Assembly (NCBI RefSeq): GCF_947179515.1
Contig: NC_067485.1
Span: 4,599,154 to 4,663,153, forward strand
Source of the DNA: Apodemus sylvaticus
Taxonomy: Eukaryota; Chordata; Mammalia; Rodentia; Muridae
Direction: 5' to 3'
DNA: 64,000 nucleotides
This document shows positions 12,003 through 24,606 of this stretch, piece after piece; the stretch's first letter is position 1; each line of letters opens with the position of its first letter. The notes beneath the pieces were generated by a model. It searched no databases and was not told the DNA's origin. It saw nothing but the letters and a program-made list of their open reading frames with translations. The position numbers were made by a program, and so were the translations under genes.

Positions 12003-12791
12003 AAATCACCGTACAATTTTCTCTCGGAAGAATATGTGTGAATACCCCATTTTAAGGAAATGCAGTGTTTCAGAGTAAAGACAACCACGAATGTATCAGC
12101 AATACCTAACTGGATGAAAAGAAATCCTGCATTGTGCGAATTTTTCTTTTTTTTCCTAAACAACACCTAACTATATGTGCTTTGGTGTTGCGTGTATGTC
12201 TAAGTGTGTATCTTCCACAGAGAATGCACTGTATAGTTTTCTCTCAGAAGAATATGTGTGAATACCACATTTTAAGGAAATACAGGGTTGCAGAATAAAG
12301 ACAAACACGGATGTATTAGAAATACTTAATCTTGACAAAAGAAATCCCTCATTGTGCGAATTTATCTTGTTTTTCCAAAACAACATGGTGAAACTGTATG
12401 TGCTTTAGTGTTGCGTGTATGTCTAAGTTTATATCTTCCACAGAGAATGCACTGTACTGTTTCTCTCGAAAGTATAAGTACGAATACCACATTTGAAGGA
12501 AGTACAGGGTGGCAGAGTAAAGACAACCATGACTGTTTTAGAAATACTTAATCTGAACAAGAAGAAACCCCTCCTTGTGCGAAATTATCTTCTTTTTCCT
12601 AAACCACACGTTGTAACTCTATGTGCTTTGGTGTTGCGTGTATGTCTAAGTGTGTATCTTCCACAGAGAATGCACTGTAAAATTTTTTCTCAGAAGAATA
12701 TGTGCGCATACCATCTTTTAAGGAAATACAGTGTTGCAGATTAAAGACAACAACGAATGTAATAGAAATACTTAATCTGGACAAGAAGAAA

Positions 12792-12808
12792 TCCCGCATT
12801 GTGCGAAA
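12792..12808 (-). promoter_or_regulatory. CENP-B-box-like site
   Basis: Minus strand reads TTTCGCACAATGCGGGA, a full match at the standard monomer position. Confidence 0.72.
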
Positions 12809-14532
12809 TTATCTTGTTTTTCCTAAACAACACGTTGTAACTCTATGTGCTTTGGTGTTGCGTGTATGTCTAAGCTTGCTTCTTCCACAGAGAAGGCACT
12901 GTACAGTTTTCTCTCGAATGTATATGTTCAAATACCACATTTTAAGGAAATACAGTGTTGCAGATTAAAGACAACCACGAATGTATTAGAAATACTTAAT
13001 CTGGACGAGAAGAAATCCCACATTGTGGGAAATTATATTATTTTTCCTAAACAACTCATTGCAAATCTATGTGCTTTGGTGCTGCCTGTATGTCTAAGCT
13101 TGTATCTTCCACAGAGAAATCACCGTACAATTTTCTCTGGGAAGAATATGTGCGAATACCCCATTTTAAGGAAATACAGTGTTTCAGAGTAAAGACAACC
13201 ACGAATGTATTAGAAATACCTAACTGGATGAAAAGAAATCGTGCATTGTGCGAAATTATCTTGTTTTTCCTAAACAACACGTAACTATATGTGCTTTGGT
13301 GTTGTATGTATGTCTAAGTGTGTATCTTCCACAGAGAATGCACTGTATAGTTTTCTCTCGGAAGAATATGTGTGAATACCACATTTTAAGGAAATACAGG
13401 GTTGCAGAATAAAGACAAACACGGATGTATTAGAAATACTTAATCTTGACAAGAAGAAATCCCTCATTGTGTGAAATTATCTTGGTTTTCCAAAACAACA
13501 TGGTGTAACTGTAAGTGCTTTGGTGTTGCGTGTATGTCTAAGCTTATATCTTCCACAGAGAATGCACTGTACTGTTTTCTCTAGAAAGTATAATTGTGAA
13601 TACCACATTTGAAGGAAGTACAGTGTGGCAGAGTAAAGACAACCATGAATGTTATAGAAATACTTAATCTGAACGAGTAGAAATCCCTCATTGTGCGAAA
13701 TTATCTTGTTTTTCCTAAACAACACGTTGTAACTCTATGAGCTTTGGTGTTGCGTGTATGTCTAAGCGTGTATTCCACAGAGAATGCACTGTACAATTTT
13801 CTCTCTGTAGAATATGTGTGAATACCACCTTTTAAAGAAATACAGTGTTACAGAGTAAAGACAAAGACAAATGTATTAGAAATACTTAATTGCGACTAAA
13901 AGAAATCCAGCATTGTGTGAAATTATCATGTTTTTTCTTAACAACACGTGGTATATCTATGTGCTTTGGTGTTGCGTGTATGTCTAAGCATGTATTCTCC
14001 ACAGAGAATGTACTGTACACTTTTATCTCGAAAGTATATGAGCGAATATGATATTTTAAGGAAATACAGTGTTGCAGAGTAAAGACAATAAATGTATTAG
14101 AAATACTTAATCTGGACAAGAAGAAATCCCGCATTGTGTGAAATTATCTTGTTTTTCCTAAACAACACGGTGTTACTCTATGTGATTTGGTGTTGCCTGT
14201 ATGTCTAAACGTGTATCTTGCAAAGAGAATGCACTGTACAATTTTCTCTCTGAAGAATATGTGCGAATACCACATTTAAAGAAGTACAGGGATGCAGAGT
14301 AAAGACAACTATGAATGTTTTAGAAATACTTAATCTGAACAAGAAGAAATTCCTCCTTGTGCGAAATTATCTTGTTTTTCTGAAACAACATGTTGTAACT
14401 CTATGTGCTTTGGTGTTGCGTGTATGTCTAAGCATGTATCTTCCACAGAGAATGCACTATACAATTTTCTCTCTGAAGAATATGTGCGAATACCACATTT
14501 TAAGGAAATACAGGGTTGCAGAGTAAAGAAAA

Positions 14533-15890
14533 CCACAAATGTTTTAGAAATACTTAATCGCGATCACATGAAATCACTCATTGAGCAATTTTATCCTGTT
14601 TTTCCTTAACAGCACGTTGTAACACTATGCGCTTTGTTGTAGCGTTTATGGCTAAGCTTATATATTTGAAAGATAATGCACTGTACAGTTTTCTCTCGGG
14701 AGTATATGTGTGAATGCCATTTTTAAAGGAAATACAGTGTTGCAGAGTAAAGACAACCACGAATTTATTAGAAATACTTAATGTGGACGAAAAGAAATTG
14801 AGCCTTGTGTGAAATTATCTTGGTTTTCCTAAACAACACGTTGTATCTCTATGTGCTTTGGTCTTGCGTGTATGGCTAAGCGTGTATCTTCCACAGAGAA
14901 TGCACTGTTCAATTTTTCTAGGAAGAATATGTGGGCATACAACCTTTTAAGGAAATATATGTTTGCCGAGAAAAGACAAACATGAATGTTTTAGAAATAC
15001 TTAATCTGGATGAGAAGAAATCCCTTATTTTACAAAATTATCTTGTTTTTCCTAAAAAACACGTTGTAACTCTATGTGCTTTGGGTTTGCGTATATGTCT
15101 AAGCATGTAACTTCTACAGAGAATTCACTGTACAGTTTTCTTTCGGAAGACTATGTGCGAATACCAAATTTTCAGAAAAAACAGGGTTGCAGAGTAAAGA
15201 CAACCACAAATGTTTAAGAAATACTTAATCTGGACGAGAAGAAATCCCTCACTTTGCGAAATTATCTTGTTTTTCCTAAACAACACATTATAACTCTATG
15301 TGCTTTGGTGGTGCATGTATATCTAAGCATGTATCTTCCACAGAGAATGCACTGTACAATTTTCTCTCTGAAGAATATGTGCGAAGACCACATTTTAAGG
15401 AAATACAATGTTGCAGAGTAAAGACATCATGAATATTTTAGACAATCTTAATATGGACGAGACGAAATCCCACATTTTGCGAAGTTATCTTGTTTTTCCT
15501 AAACAACAAGTAGTAACTCTATGGGCTTTGGTCTTGTGTGTATTTCTAAGCGTGTATCTTCCACAGAGAATGCACTGTACAATTTTCTCTCTGAAGAATA
15601 TGTGCTAATACTACAGTTTATGGAAATACAGGGTTGCAGAGTAAAGACAAACACGAATGTATTAGAAATACTTAATCTGGACGAGGAGAAATCACGTATT
15701 GTGCGAAATTATCTTGTTTTTTCTAAACTTCAGTTTGTAAATCTATGTGCTTTGGTGTTGTGTGTATGTCTAAGTGTATATCTTCCACAGAGAATGCACT
15801 GTACAGTTTTCTCTGGGGGGTATTTGTGTGAATACCATATTTTAAGGAAATACAGTGTTGTAGAGTAAAGACAACCATGAATGATTTAGA
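14533..15890 (+). repeat. Higher-order block, copy 3 (partial) of the ~2.1-kb unit
   Basis: Matches 6298 onward at offset 8235. After about two extra monomers (around 14850-15300) the offset becomes 8683, a gain of 448 bp or exactly two monomers. The distinctive GACATCATGAATATTTTAG variant at 15423 ties it to 1404 and 6741. Confidence 0.82.
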
Positions 15891-18480
15891 AATACTTAAT
15901 CTGGACTAGAAGAAATCCTTCAATTTGCGTAATTATCTTGTTTTTCCTAAACAACTCATTGTAACTTTATGTGCTTTGGTGTTGGGTGTATGTCTAAGCG
16001 TCGATCTTCAACAGAGAATGCACTGTACATTTTTCTCTCAGAAGAATATGTGTGTATACCACATATTAAAGAAATACAGTGTGGCAGAGTAAAGACAACA
16101 ACGAATATATTAGTAATACGTAATCTGGATGAAAAGATATCCCTCATTTTAAAAAAAAATTATCTTGTTTTTCCTAAACAACACTTTGTAACCCTAAGTA
16201 TTTTTGGTGTTGCGTGTATGTCTATGCTTTTATCTTCCACAGAGAATGCACTGTACACTTTTTTCTCAGAAGAATAGGTGCAAATACCACATTTTCCGGA
16301 AATACATGGTTGCAGAGTAAAGACAACCACGAATGCTTTAGAAATACTTAATCTGGATGAGAAGAAATCCCTCACTTTGAGATATTATCTTGTTTTTCCT
16401 AAACAACTCGTTGTAACTTTATGTGCTTTGGTGTTGGGTGTATGTCTAAGCGTGGATCTTCAACAGAGAATGCACTGTACAGTTTTCTCTTCTAAGAATA
16501 TGTGTGAATACCATATTTTCAGGAAATACAGTGTTGCAGAATAAAGACAACCACAAATATATTAGAAATACGTAATCACAACGAGAAGAAATCCCACATT
16601 GTGCGAAATTATCTTGTTATTTCTAAACAACATGTTGTAAATCTATGTGCTTTGTTGTTGCGTGTATGTCTAAGCGTGTATCTTCCACAGAGAATGCACT
16701 CTACAATTTTCTCTCGGAAGAATATGTGCGAATGCCTCATTTTAAGGAAATACAAGGTTGCAGAGTAAAGACAACCATGAATGTTTTAGAAACATTTAAT
16801 CTGGACTAGAAGAAATGCCTCATTTGGGGAAATTATCTTGTTTTTTCTATACCACACGTTATTACTATATGTTCTTTGGTGTTGCGTGTATGTCTAAGCA
16901 TGTATCTTCCACAGAGAATGCACTATACAGTTTTATTTTGGAGGAATATGTGCGAATACCACATTGTAAGGAAATACAGGGTTGCAGATTAAAGACAACC
17001 ACGAGTGTATTAGAAATCCTTAATCGCGAGGAGAAGATTTCCTGCATTGTCCCAAATTATCTTGTTTTTCCTAAAAAACACATTGTAACTGTATGGGCTT
17101 TTATGTTGCTAGTATGTCTAAGCATGTATCTTCCACATAAAATGCACGGTACAGTTTTATCTCACTGGAATATGTGCGAATACCACATTTTAAGGGAATA
17201 CAGGGTTGCAGAATTAAGACAAGGATGAATGTTTTACAAATATGTAATCTGGATGAGAAGAAATCCCTCATTTTGCGAAGTTATCTTGTTTTTCCTAAAC
17301 AACATGTTGTAACTCTATGTGCTTTGGTGTTGCGTGTATGTCTAAGCATGTATTTTCCACAGAGAATGCACTGTACAGTTTTCTCTCTGAACAATATGTG
17401 CGAATACCACATTTTTAGGAAATACAGGGTTGCAGAGTAAAGACAACCTCGAATATATTAGAAATACGTAAACTGGACAAGAAGAATTCCCATGTCGTGT
17501 GAAATTATCGTTTTTTCCCTAAACAACACGTTTTAACACGTTTTATGTGCTTTGGTTTTGCTTGTGTGTCTAAGCTTGTATTTTCCACACAGAATGCACT
17601 GTACAATTTTCTCTAGGACGAATATATGCGAAAACCAAATTTTAAGGATATACAGAGTTGCAGAGTAATGATAACCCCAAATGTTTTAGAAATACTTAAT
17701 GTGGACGAGAAGAAATCCCTCATTTTGAGAAATTATCTTGTTTTTCCTAAACAACACATTGTAACTATAAGTGCTTTGGTGTTGCAGGTATATCTAAGCG
17801 TGTATCTTCCACAGATAATGCACTATACAATTTTCTGTCTGAAGAATATGTGCGAATACCACATTTATAGAAATACAGTGTTGCAGATTAAAGACAACCA
17901 TGTATGTTTTAGAATTACGTAATCTGGACAGAAAGAAATCGCTCATTTTTCAAAATTATCTTCTTTTTCCTAAACAACACGTTGTAACTCTATGTGCTTT
18001 GGTATTGCGTGTATGTCTAAGCATGTATCTTCCACAGAGTATGCACTATACAGTTTTCTCTCAGAAGACTATGTGCGAATAACACATTTTAAAGAAAAAA
18101 AAGGGTTTCAGAGTAAAAACAGTCACGAATGATTTAGAAATACTTAATGTGCACGTGAAAAAATCCCTCATTTTGCGAAATTATCTTCTTTTTCCTAAAC
18201 AACCCGTGGTAACTTTATGTGCTTTGGTGTTGTGTGTAGATCTAAGCGTGTATCTTCCACAGAGAATGCACTGTACAGTTTTTTCTCGAAAGTATATCTG
18301 CAAATAACACATTTTAAGGAAATACAAGGTTGTAGAGTAAGGACAAACACGAATGTATTAGAAATACTTTATTGCAATTAGAAGAAATCCCGCAGTGTGC
18401 AAATTATCTTGTTTTTCCTAAACAATATGTGATAACTATATGTGCTTTGGTGTTGTGTGTATATCTAAGTGTGTATCTAC
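15891..18480 (+). repeat. Transition zone of diverged satellite monomers
   Basis: About eleven or twelve monomers with no long paralog that I could find in the window. A local 10-bp duplication (AACACGTTTT twice) lies at 17525-17545. Box sites here are all broken (CCCA near 16590, CCTG near 17040). Confidence 0.75.
17525..17545 (+). repeat. 10-bp tandem duplication
   Basis: AACACGTTTT occurs twice in succession where other monomers have AACACGTTGTAACTCTATG. Confidence 0.75.
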
Positions 18481-19735
18481 ACAGAGAATGCACTGTAGCA
18501 CTGTACAGTTTTATCTAGAAAGTATATGGGTGAATATGATATTTTAAAGAAATACAGTGTTGCAGAGTAAAGACAAACGTGAATGAATTAGAAATACGTA
18601 ATCTGGATGAGAATAATTCCTTCATCGTGTGAAATTATCTTGTTTTTCCTAAAAAACACGTTGTAACTCTATGTGCTTTGGTTTTGCTAGTGTGTATAAG
18701 CTTGTATCTTCCACAGAGAATGCACTGTATAATTTTCTCTTGGAAGACTATGTGTGAATACCACATTTTAAGGAAATACAGAGTTGCAGAATAATGACAA
18801 CCGCGAATGTTTTAGTAATTGTTAATCTGGACTAGAAGAAATCCCACACAATGCGAAATTGTCTTGTTTTTCCTAAACAACACTTTGTAACTTTATGTGC
18901 TTTGGTGTTGCGTGTATTTCTAAGCATGTATCATACACAGGGAATGCACTGTATAATTTTCTGTCTGAAGAATATATGCGAATACTACATTTATAGAAAT
19001 ACAGTGTTGCAGAGTAAAGACAACAATGAATGTTTTAGAAATACTTAATCTGGACGAGAAGAAATCCCTCATTTTCAAAATTATCATGTTTTTCAAAAAC
19101 AACACGTTGTAACTCTATGTGCTTTGGTGTTGCGTGTATGTCTAAGCATGTATCTTCCACAGAGTATGCACTGTACATTTTCTGTCAGAAGAATATGTGC
19201 GAATACCACTGTTAAAGGAAAAACAGTGTTGCACAGTAAAGACAACCACGAATGTATTAGAAGTACTTAATCTGGATGAGAAGAAATCCCGCATTGTGAG
19301 AAAATATCTTGTTTTTCCTAAACAACACATTGTAACTCTATGTGCTTTGGTGTTGCGTGTATTTCTAAGCGTGAATCTTCCACAGAGAATGCACTGTACA
19401 AATTTCTGGTTGAAGAATATGTGCGAATACTACATTTAAGGAAATACAGTGTTGCAGAGTAAAGACAACCATGAATGTTTTAGAAATACTTTATCTGGAT
19501 GAGAAGAAATCCCTCATTTTTGAAATTATCTTGTTTTTCCTAAACAACACGTTGTAACTCTATATGATTTGGTGTTGCGTGTATGTCGAAGTATGTATCT
19601 TCCACAGAGAATGCACTGTACATTTTCTGGCAGAAGAATATGTGCAAATACAACATTTTAAGAAAATACAGTGTTTCAGATTAAAGACAACCACGAATAT
19701 ATAAGAAATACTTAACTGTGGCTACAGGAAATCCC
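18481..19735 (+). repeat. Start of the GCACTGTA-duplication subfamily block
   Basis: First appearance of the 8-bp duplication marker (18490-18505). Other monomers here use the shorter CACATTTATAG/CTACATTTATAG ending, which recurs to about 47 kb. Confidence 0.78.
18490..18505 (+). repeat. 8-bp tandem duplication GCACTGTA, subfamily marker
   Basis: GCACTGTAGCACTGTA in place of the single GCACTGTA of other monomers. The host monomer also has ATCTACACAGAGAATGC for the usual ATCTTCCACAGAGAATGC. Confidence 0.85.
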
Positions 19736-20281
19736 GCATTGTGGGAAATTATCTTGTTTTTTCTAAAGAACACGTTGTAACTCTATTGCTTTGGTATTGC
19801 GTGTATTTCTAAGCGTGTATCTTCCACAGAGAATGCATGGTACAAATTTCTCACGGAAGAATATGTGTGAATACCACCTTGTAATGAAATAGAGAGTTGC
19901 AGAGTAATGAGAACCATGAAGGTTTTAGAAATACTTAATGTGGACGAGAAGAAATCCCTCATTTTGAGAAATTATCTTGTTTTTCCTAAAGAACACATTG
20001 TAACTCTATGTGCTTTGGTGTTGCATGTATTTCTAAGCGTGTATCTTCGAAAGAGAATGCACTGTACAGTTTTCTCTCGAAATTATATGCGTGAATACCA
20101 CTGTTTAAGGAAATACAGTGTTGCAGGGTAAAGACAAACACGAATGTATTAGAAATACTTCATTGCAACTAGGAGAAATCCCGCAGTGTGCGAAATTATC
20201 GTGTTTTTCCTAAACAACACGTGGAAACTCTATATGCTTTGGTGTTGCGTGTATATCTAAGTGTGTATCTACACAGAGAAT

Positions 20282-20297
20282 GCACTGTAGCACTGTA
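20282..20297 (+). repeat. 8-bp tandem duplication GCACTGTA, subfamily marker
   Basis: Perfect two-copy duplication in a monomer with GTGTATCTACACAG. Confidence 0.85.
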
Positions 20298-20960
20298 CAG
20301 TTTTATCTAGAAAGTATATGGGTGAATACGATATTATACGGAAATACAGTGTTGCAGAGTAAAGACAAACGTCAATGAATTAGAAATACTTAATCTGGAC
20401 GAGAAGAATTCCTTCATCGTGCGAAATTATCTTGTTTTTCCTAAACAACACGTTCTAACTCTATGTGCTTTGATTTTGCTTGTGTGTCTAAGCTTGTATT
20501 TTCCACAGTAAATGCACTGTACAATTTTTACTCAGAAGAATATGTGTGAATACCACATTTTAAGGAAATACAGAGTTGCAGGATAATGACAACGACGAAT
20601 GTTTTAGAAATACTTAATGTGGACGAGAAGAAATCCCTCATTTTGAGAAATTATCTTGTTTTTCCTAAAGAACACGTTATAACTCTATGTGCATTGGTGT
20701 TGCATGTATTTCTAAGTGTGTATCTTCGAAAGAGAATGCACTGTACAGTTTTCTCTCGAAATTATATGCGCGAATACCATTGTTTAAGGAAATACAGTGT
20801 TGCAGAGTAAAGACAAACATGAATGTATTAGAAATACTTCATTGCAAATAGAACAAATCCCGCAGTGGGCAAAAATATCGTGTTTTTCCTAAAAAACACG
20901 TGGTAACTCTATGTGCTTTGGTGTTGCATGTATATCTAATCATGTATCTACACAGAGAAT

Positions 20961-20976
20961 GCACTGTAGCACTGTA
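20961..20976 (+). repeat. 8-bp tandem duplication GCACTGTA, subfamily marker
   Basis: Perfect two-copy duplication, followed by TAGTTTTATCTCG. Confidence 0.85.
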
Positions 20977-22650
20977 TAGTTTTATCTCGAAAGTATATGG
21001 GCAAATACTATATTTTAAGGAAATACAGTGTTGCAGAGTACAGACAACCACAAATGTATTAGAAATACTTAATCTGGACGAGAATTCCTGCATCGTGAGA
21101 AATTATCTTGTTTTTCCTAAACAACACGTTGTAACTCTATGTGCTTTGGTTTTGCTTGTGTGTCTAAGCTTCTATTTTCCACAGAGAATGCACTGTACAA
21201 TTTTCTCTCAGAGGAATATGTGCAAAAACCACATTTTAAGGAAATGCAGAGTTGCAGAGTAATGACAACCACGAATGATTTAGATATACTTAATGTGGAC
21301 GAAAAGAAATCCCTCATTTTGAGAAATTATCTTGTTTTTCCAAAACCACACGTTGTAACTCTAAGTGCTTTGGTGTGGCATGTATGTCTAAGCGTGTATC
21401 TTCCACAGAGAATGCACTGTACAGTTTTCTCTCGAAATTATATGCATGAATACCACTGTTAAATAAAAACAGTGTGGCACAGTAAATAGTACCACGAATG
21501 TATTAGAAGTACTTAATCTGGATGAGAAGAAATCCCGCACTGTGCGAAATTTTCTTGTTTTTCCTAAACAACACGTTGTAACTCTATGTGCTTTGGTGTG
21601 GCCTCTATGTCTGAGCATCTATCTTCCACAGAGAATGCATTGTCCAGTTTTTTTTTCTGAACTATATTTGCGAATACCATATTTTAAGGAAATACAGTAT
21701 TGCAGAATAAAGACAACAAATGTAATGTGTTAGAAATACTTAATGTGGATGAGAAGAAATCACATATAGTGCGAAATTATCTTCTTTTTCCTAAACAACA
21801 CATTGTAGCTCTATGTGCTTTGGTGTTGCGTGTATTTCTAAGCGTGTATCTTCCACAGAGAATGCACTGTGCAATTTTCTGTCTGAAGAATATGTGCAAA
21901 TACCACATTTATAGAAATACAGTGTTGCATAGTAAAGGCAACCATGAATGTTTTAGAAATACTTAATCTGGACGAGAAGAAATCCCTCATTTTTCGAAAT
22001 TATCTCGTTTTTTTCTAAACAACATGTGGTAACTCTATGTGCTTTGGTGTTGCGTGTATGTCTAAGCATTTATCTTCCACAGAGAGTGCACTGTACAGTT
22101 TTCTCTCAGGAGAATATGTGTAAATACCATATTTTACGGAAATACTGTGTTGCAGATTGAAGACAAATACGAATGTATTAGAAATACTTAATTGCGACTT
22201 GAAGAAATCCCGCAATGTGCGAAATTATCGTGTTTTTCCTAAACCCCATGTGGTAATTCTGTTTGCAATGGTGTTGCGTGTATGTCTAAGTGTGTATCTT
22301 CCACAGAGAATGCACTGTACAATTTTATCTCGAAAGTATATGGGCGAATACGATATTTTGAGGAAATACAGTGTTGCATAGTAAAGACAACCACAAATGT
22401 TTTAGAAATACTTCATCTGGACAAGAAGAAATCCCTCATTTTTTGAAATTATCTTGTTTTTCCTAAACAACACTTTGTAACCCTATGTGCTTTGGTGTTG
22501 CGTGTATGTCTAAGCATGTATCTTCCAGAGAGAATGCACTGTACAGTTTTCTCTCAGAAGAATATGTACAAATCACACATTTTAAGGAAATACAAGGTTG
22601 CAGAGTAAAGACAAAGACAAATGTATTAGAAATACTTCATTGCAACTATA

Positions 22651-22694
22651 AGAAATCCCTCAGTGGACGAGAAGAAATCCCGCATTGTGGGAAA
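22651..22694 (+). repeat. 22-bp partial duplication within a monomer
   Basis: AGAAATCCCTCAGTGGACGA is followed 22 bp later by AGAAATCCCGCATTGTGGGA, so the box-site region is present twice. The same structure occurs at 25792 and 27607, marking copies of one higher-order unit. Confidence 0.82.
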
Positions 22695-23228
22695 TTATCT
22701 TGTTTTTTCTAAAGAACACGTTGTAACTCTATGTGTTTTGGTGTTGCGTGTATTTCTAAGTGTGTATCTTCCACAGAGAATGCATTGTACAAATTTCTCT
22801 CGGGAGAATATGTGTGAATACCACCTTGTAATGAAATAGAGAGTTGCAGAGTAATGAGAACCATGAATGTTTTAGAAATACTTAATGTGGACGAGAAGAA
22901 ATCCCTCATTTTGAGAAATTATCTTGTTTTTCCTAAAGAACACGTTGTAACTCTATGTGCTTTGGTGTTACATGTATTTCTAAGCGTGTATCTTCGAAAG
23001 AGAATGCACTGTACAGTTTTCTCTCGAAATTCGATGCGCGAATACCACTGTTTAAGGAAATACAGTGTTGCAGGGTAAAGACAAACACGAATGTATTAGA
23101 AATACTTCATTGCAACTAGGAGAAATCCCGCAGTGTGCGAAATTATCGTGTTTTTCCTAAACAACACGTGGAAACTCTATATGCTTTGGTGTTTCGTGTA
23201 TATCTAAGCGTGTATCTACACAGAGAAT

Positions 23229-23244
23229 GCACTGTAGCACTGTA
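23229..23244 (+). repeat. 8-bp tandem duplication GCACTGTA, subfamily marker
   Basis: Perfect two-copy duplication; paralog of 20282-20297 at offset 2947. Confidence 0.85.
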
Positions 23245-23722
23245 CAGTTTTATCTCGAAAGTATAAGGACACATACGATAATTTAAGGAAATACAGTGTT
23301 GCAGAGTAAAGACAAACGTCAATGAATTAGAAATACTTAATCTGGACGAGAAGAATTCCTTCATCATTCGAAATTATCTTGTTTTTCCTAAACAACACGT
23401 TCTAACTCTATGTGCTTTGATTTTGCTTGTGTGTCTAAGCTTGTATTTTCCACAGTGAATGCATTGTACAATTTTCACTCAGAAGAATATGTGTGAATAC
23501 CACATTTTAAGGAAATACAGAGTTGCAGGATAATGACAACGACGAATGTTTAAGAAATACTTAATGTGGACGAGAAGAAATCCCTCATTTTGAGAAATTA
23601 TCTTGTTTTTCCTAAAGAACACGTTGTAACTCTATGTGCATTGGTGTTGCATATATTTCTAAGCGTGTATCTTCGAAAGAGAATGCACTGTACATTTTTC
23701 TCTCGAAATTATATGTGCGAAT

Positions 23723-23924
23723 AACATTGTTTAAGGAAATACAGTGTTGCAGAGTAAAGACAAACACGAATGTATTAGAAATACTTCATTGCAAATAGAG
23801 GAAATCCTGCAGTGTGCAAAAATATCGTGTTTTTCCTAAAAAACACGTGGTAACTCTATGTGCTCTGGTGTTGCATGTATATCTAAGCGTGTATCTACAC
23901 AGAGAATGCACTGTAGCACTGTAT
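23723..23924 (+). repeat. Forward arm matching the inverted monomer
   Basis: Starts AACATTGTTTAAGG and ends GCACTGTATA. The segment 24405-24606 is its near-identical reverse complement, giving an inverted repeat with arms of about 200 bp and a spacer of about 480 bp. Confidence 0.85.
23908..23923 (+). repeat. 8-bp tandem duplication GCACTGTA, subfamily marker
   Basis: Perfect two-copy duplication; paralog of 20961-20976. This monomer is also the closest forward match to the inverted segment at 24401. Confidence 0.85.
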
Positions 23925-24400
23925 AGTTTTATCTCGAAAGTATATGGGCAAATACGATATTTTAAGGAAATACAGTGTTGAAGAGTACAGACAACCACAA
24001 ATATATTAGAAATAATTAAACTGGACGAGAAGAATTCCTGCATCGTGAGAAATTATCTTGTTTTTCCTAAACAACACATTGTAACTCTATGTGCTTTGGT
24101 TTTACTTGTGTGTCTAAGCTTGTATTTTCCACAAAGAATGCACTGTACAATTTTCTCTCGGAGGAATATGTGCGAAAACCACATTTTAAGGAAATACAGA
24201 GTTGCAGAGTAATGACAACCACGAATGTTTTAGATATACTTAATGTGGAGGAAAAAAAATCCCTCATTTTGAGAAATTATTTTGTTTTTCCAAAACCACA
24301 CGTTGTAACTCTAAGTGCTTTGGTGTGGCATGTATGTCTAAGCGTGTATCTTCCACAGAGAATGCACTGTACAGTTTTCTCTCGAAATTATATGTGCGAA

Positions 24401-24606
24401 ATATATACAGTGCTACAGTGCATTCTCTGTGTAGATACACGCTTAGATATACACGCAACACCAAAGCACATAGAGTTTCCATGTGTTTTTTAGGAAAAAC
24501 ACGATATTTTTGCACACTGTGGGATTTCTTCTAATTGCAATGAAGTATTGCTAATACATTCGTGTTTGTCTTTACTCTGCAACACTGTATTTCCTTAAAC
24601 AATGTT
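24401..24606 (-). repeat. Inverted partial monomer inserted in the array
   Basis: The only segment found in opposite orientation. On the plus strand it runs from ATATATACAGTGCTACAGTG to TTCCTTAAACAATGTT. Its reverse complement is most of a monomer of the GCACTGTA-duplication subfamily and closely resembles 23723-23924. Flanking sequence is continuous with the paralog at 21440-21510. The offset to that paralog grows from 2950 to 3146 across it, so it is an added segment of about 196-206 bp rather than a flip of the resident monomer. Confidence 0.92.

Larger units (their letters stand above)
11794..14532 (+). repeat. Satellite block with the sixth 69-bp composite monomer
   Basis: Begins with the last composite monomer and contains an internal repeat at offset about 1114 (12171 onward against 13285 onward, five monomers). 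The stretch 13926-14532 appears to be the sequence lost at the 6296/6297 joint. Confidence 0.8.
19736..22650 (+). repeat. Multi-monomer unit, copy 1 (~2.9 kb)
   Basis: Unit that recurs from 22673 and 25814. Within it the monomer with CCTAAAGAACACGTT and TCTTCGAAAGAGAATGC appears at about 19986 and 20665, and the 8-bp duplication at 20282 and 20961. Matches to the second copy hold at offset 2947-2950 up to the point where that copy gains an inverted insertion. Confidence 0.82.

Noticed and set aside
24401..24606. In-place inversion of the resident monomer
   Set aside because: The paralog offset increases by about 196 bp across the segment, so the inverted piece is additional sequence rather than a flipped resident.
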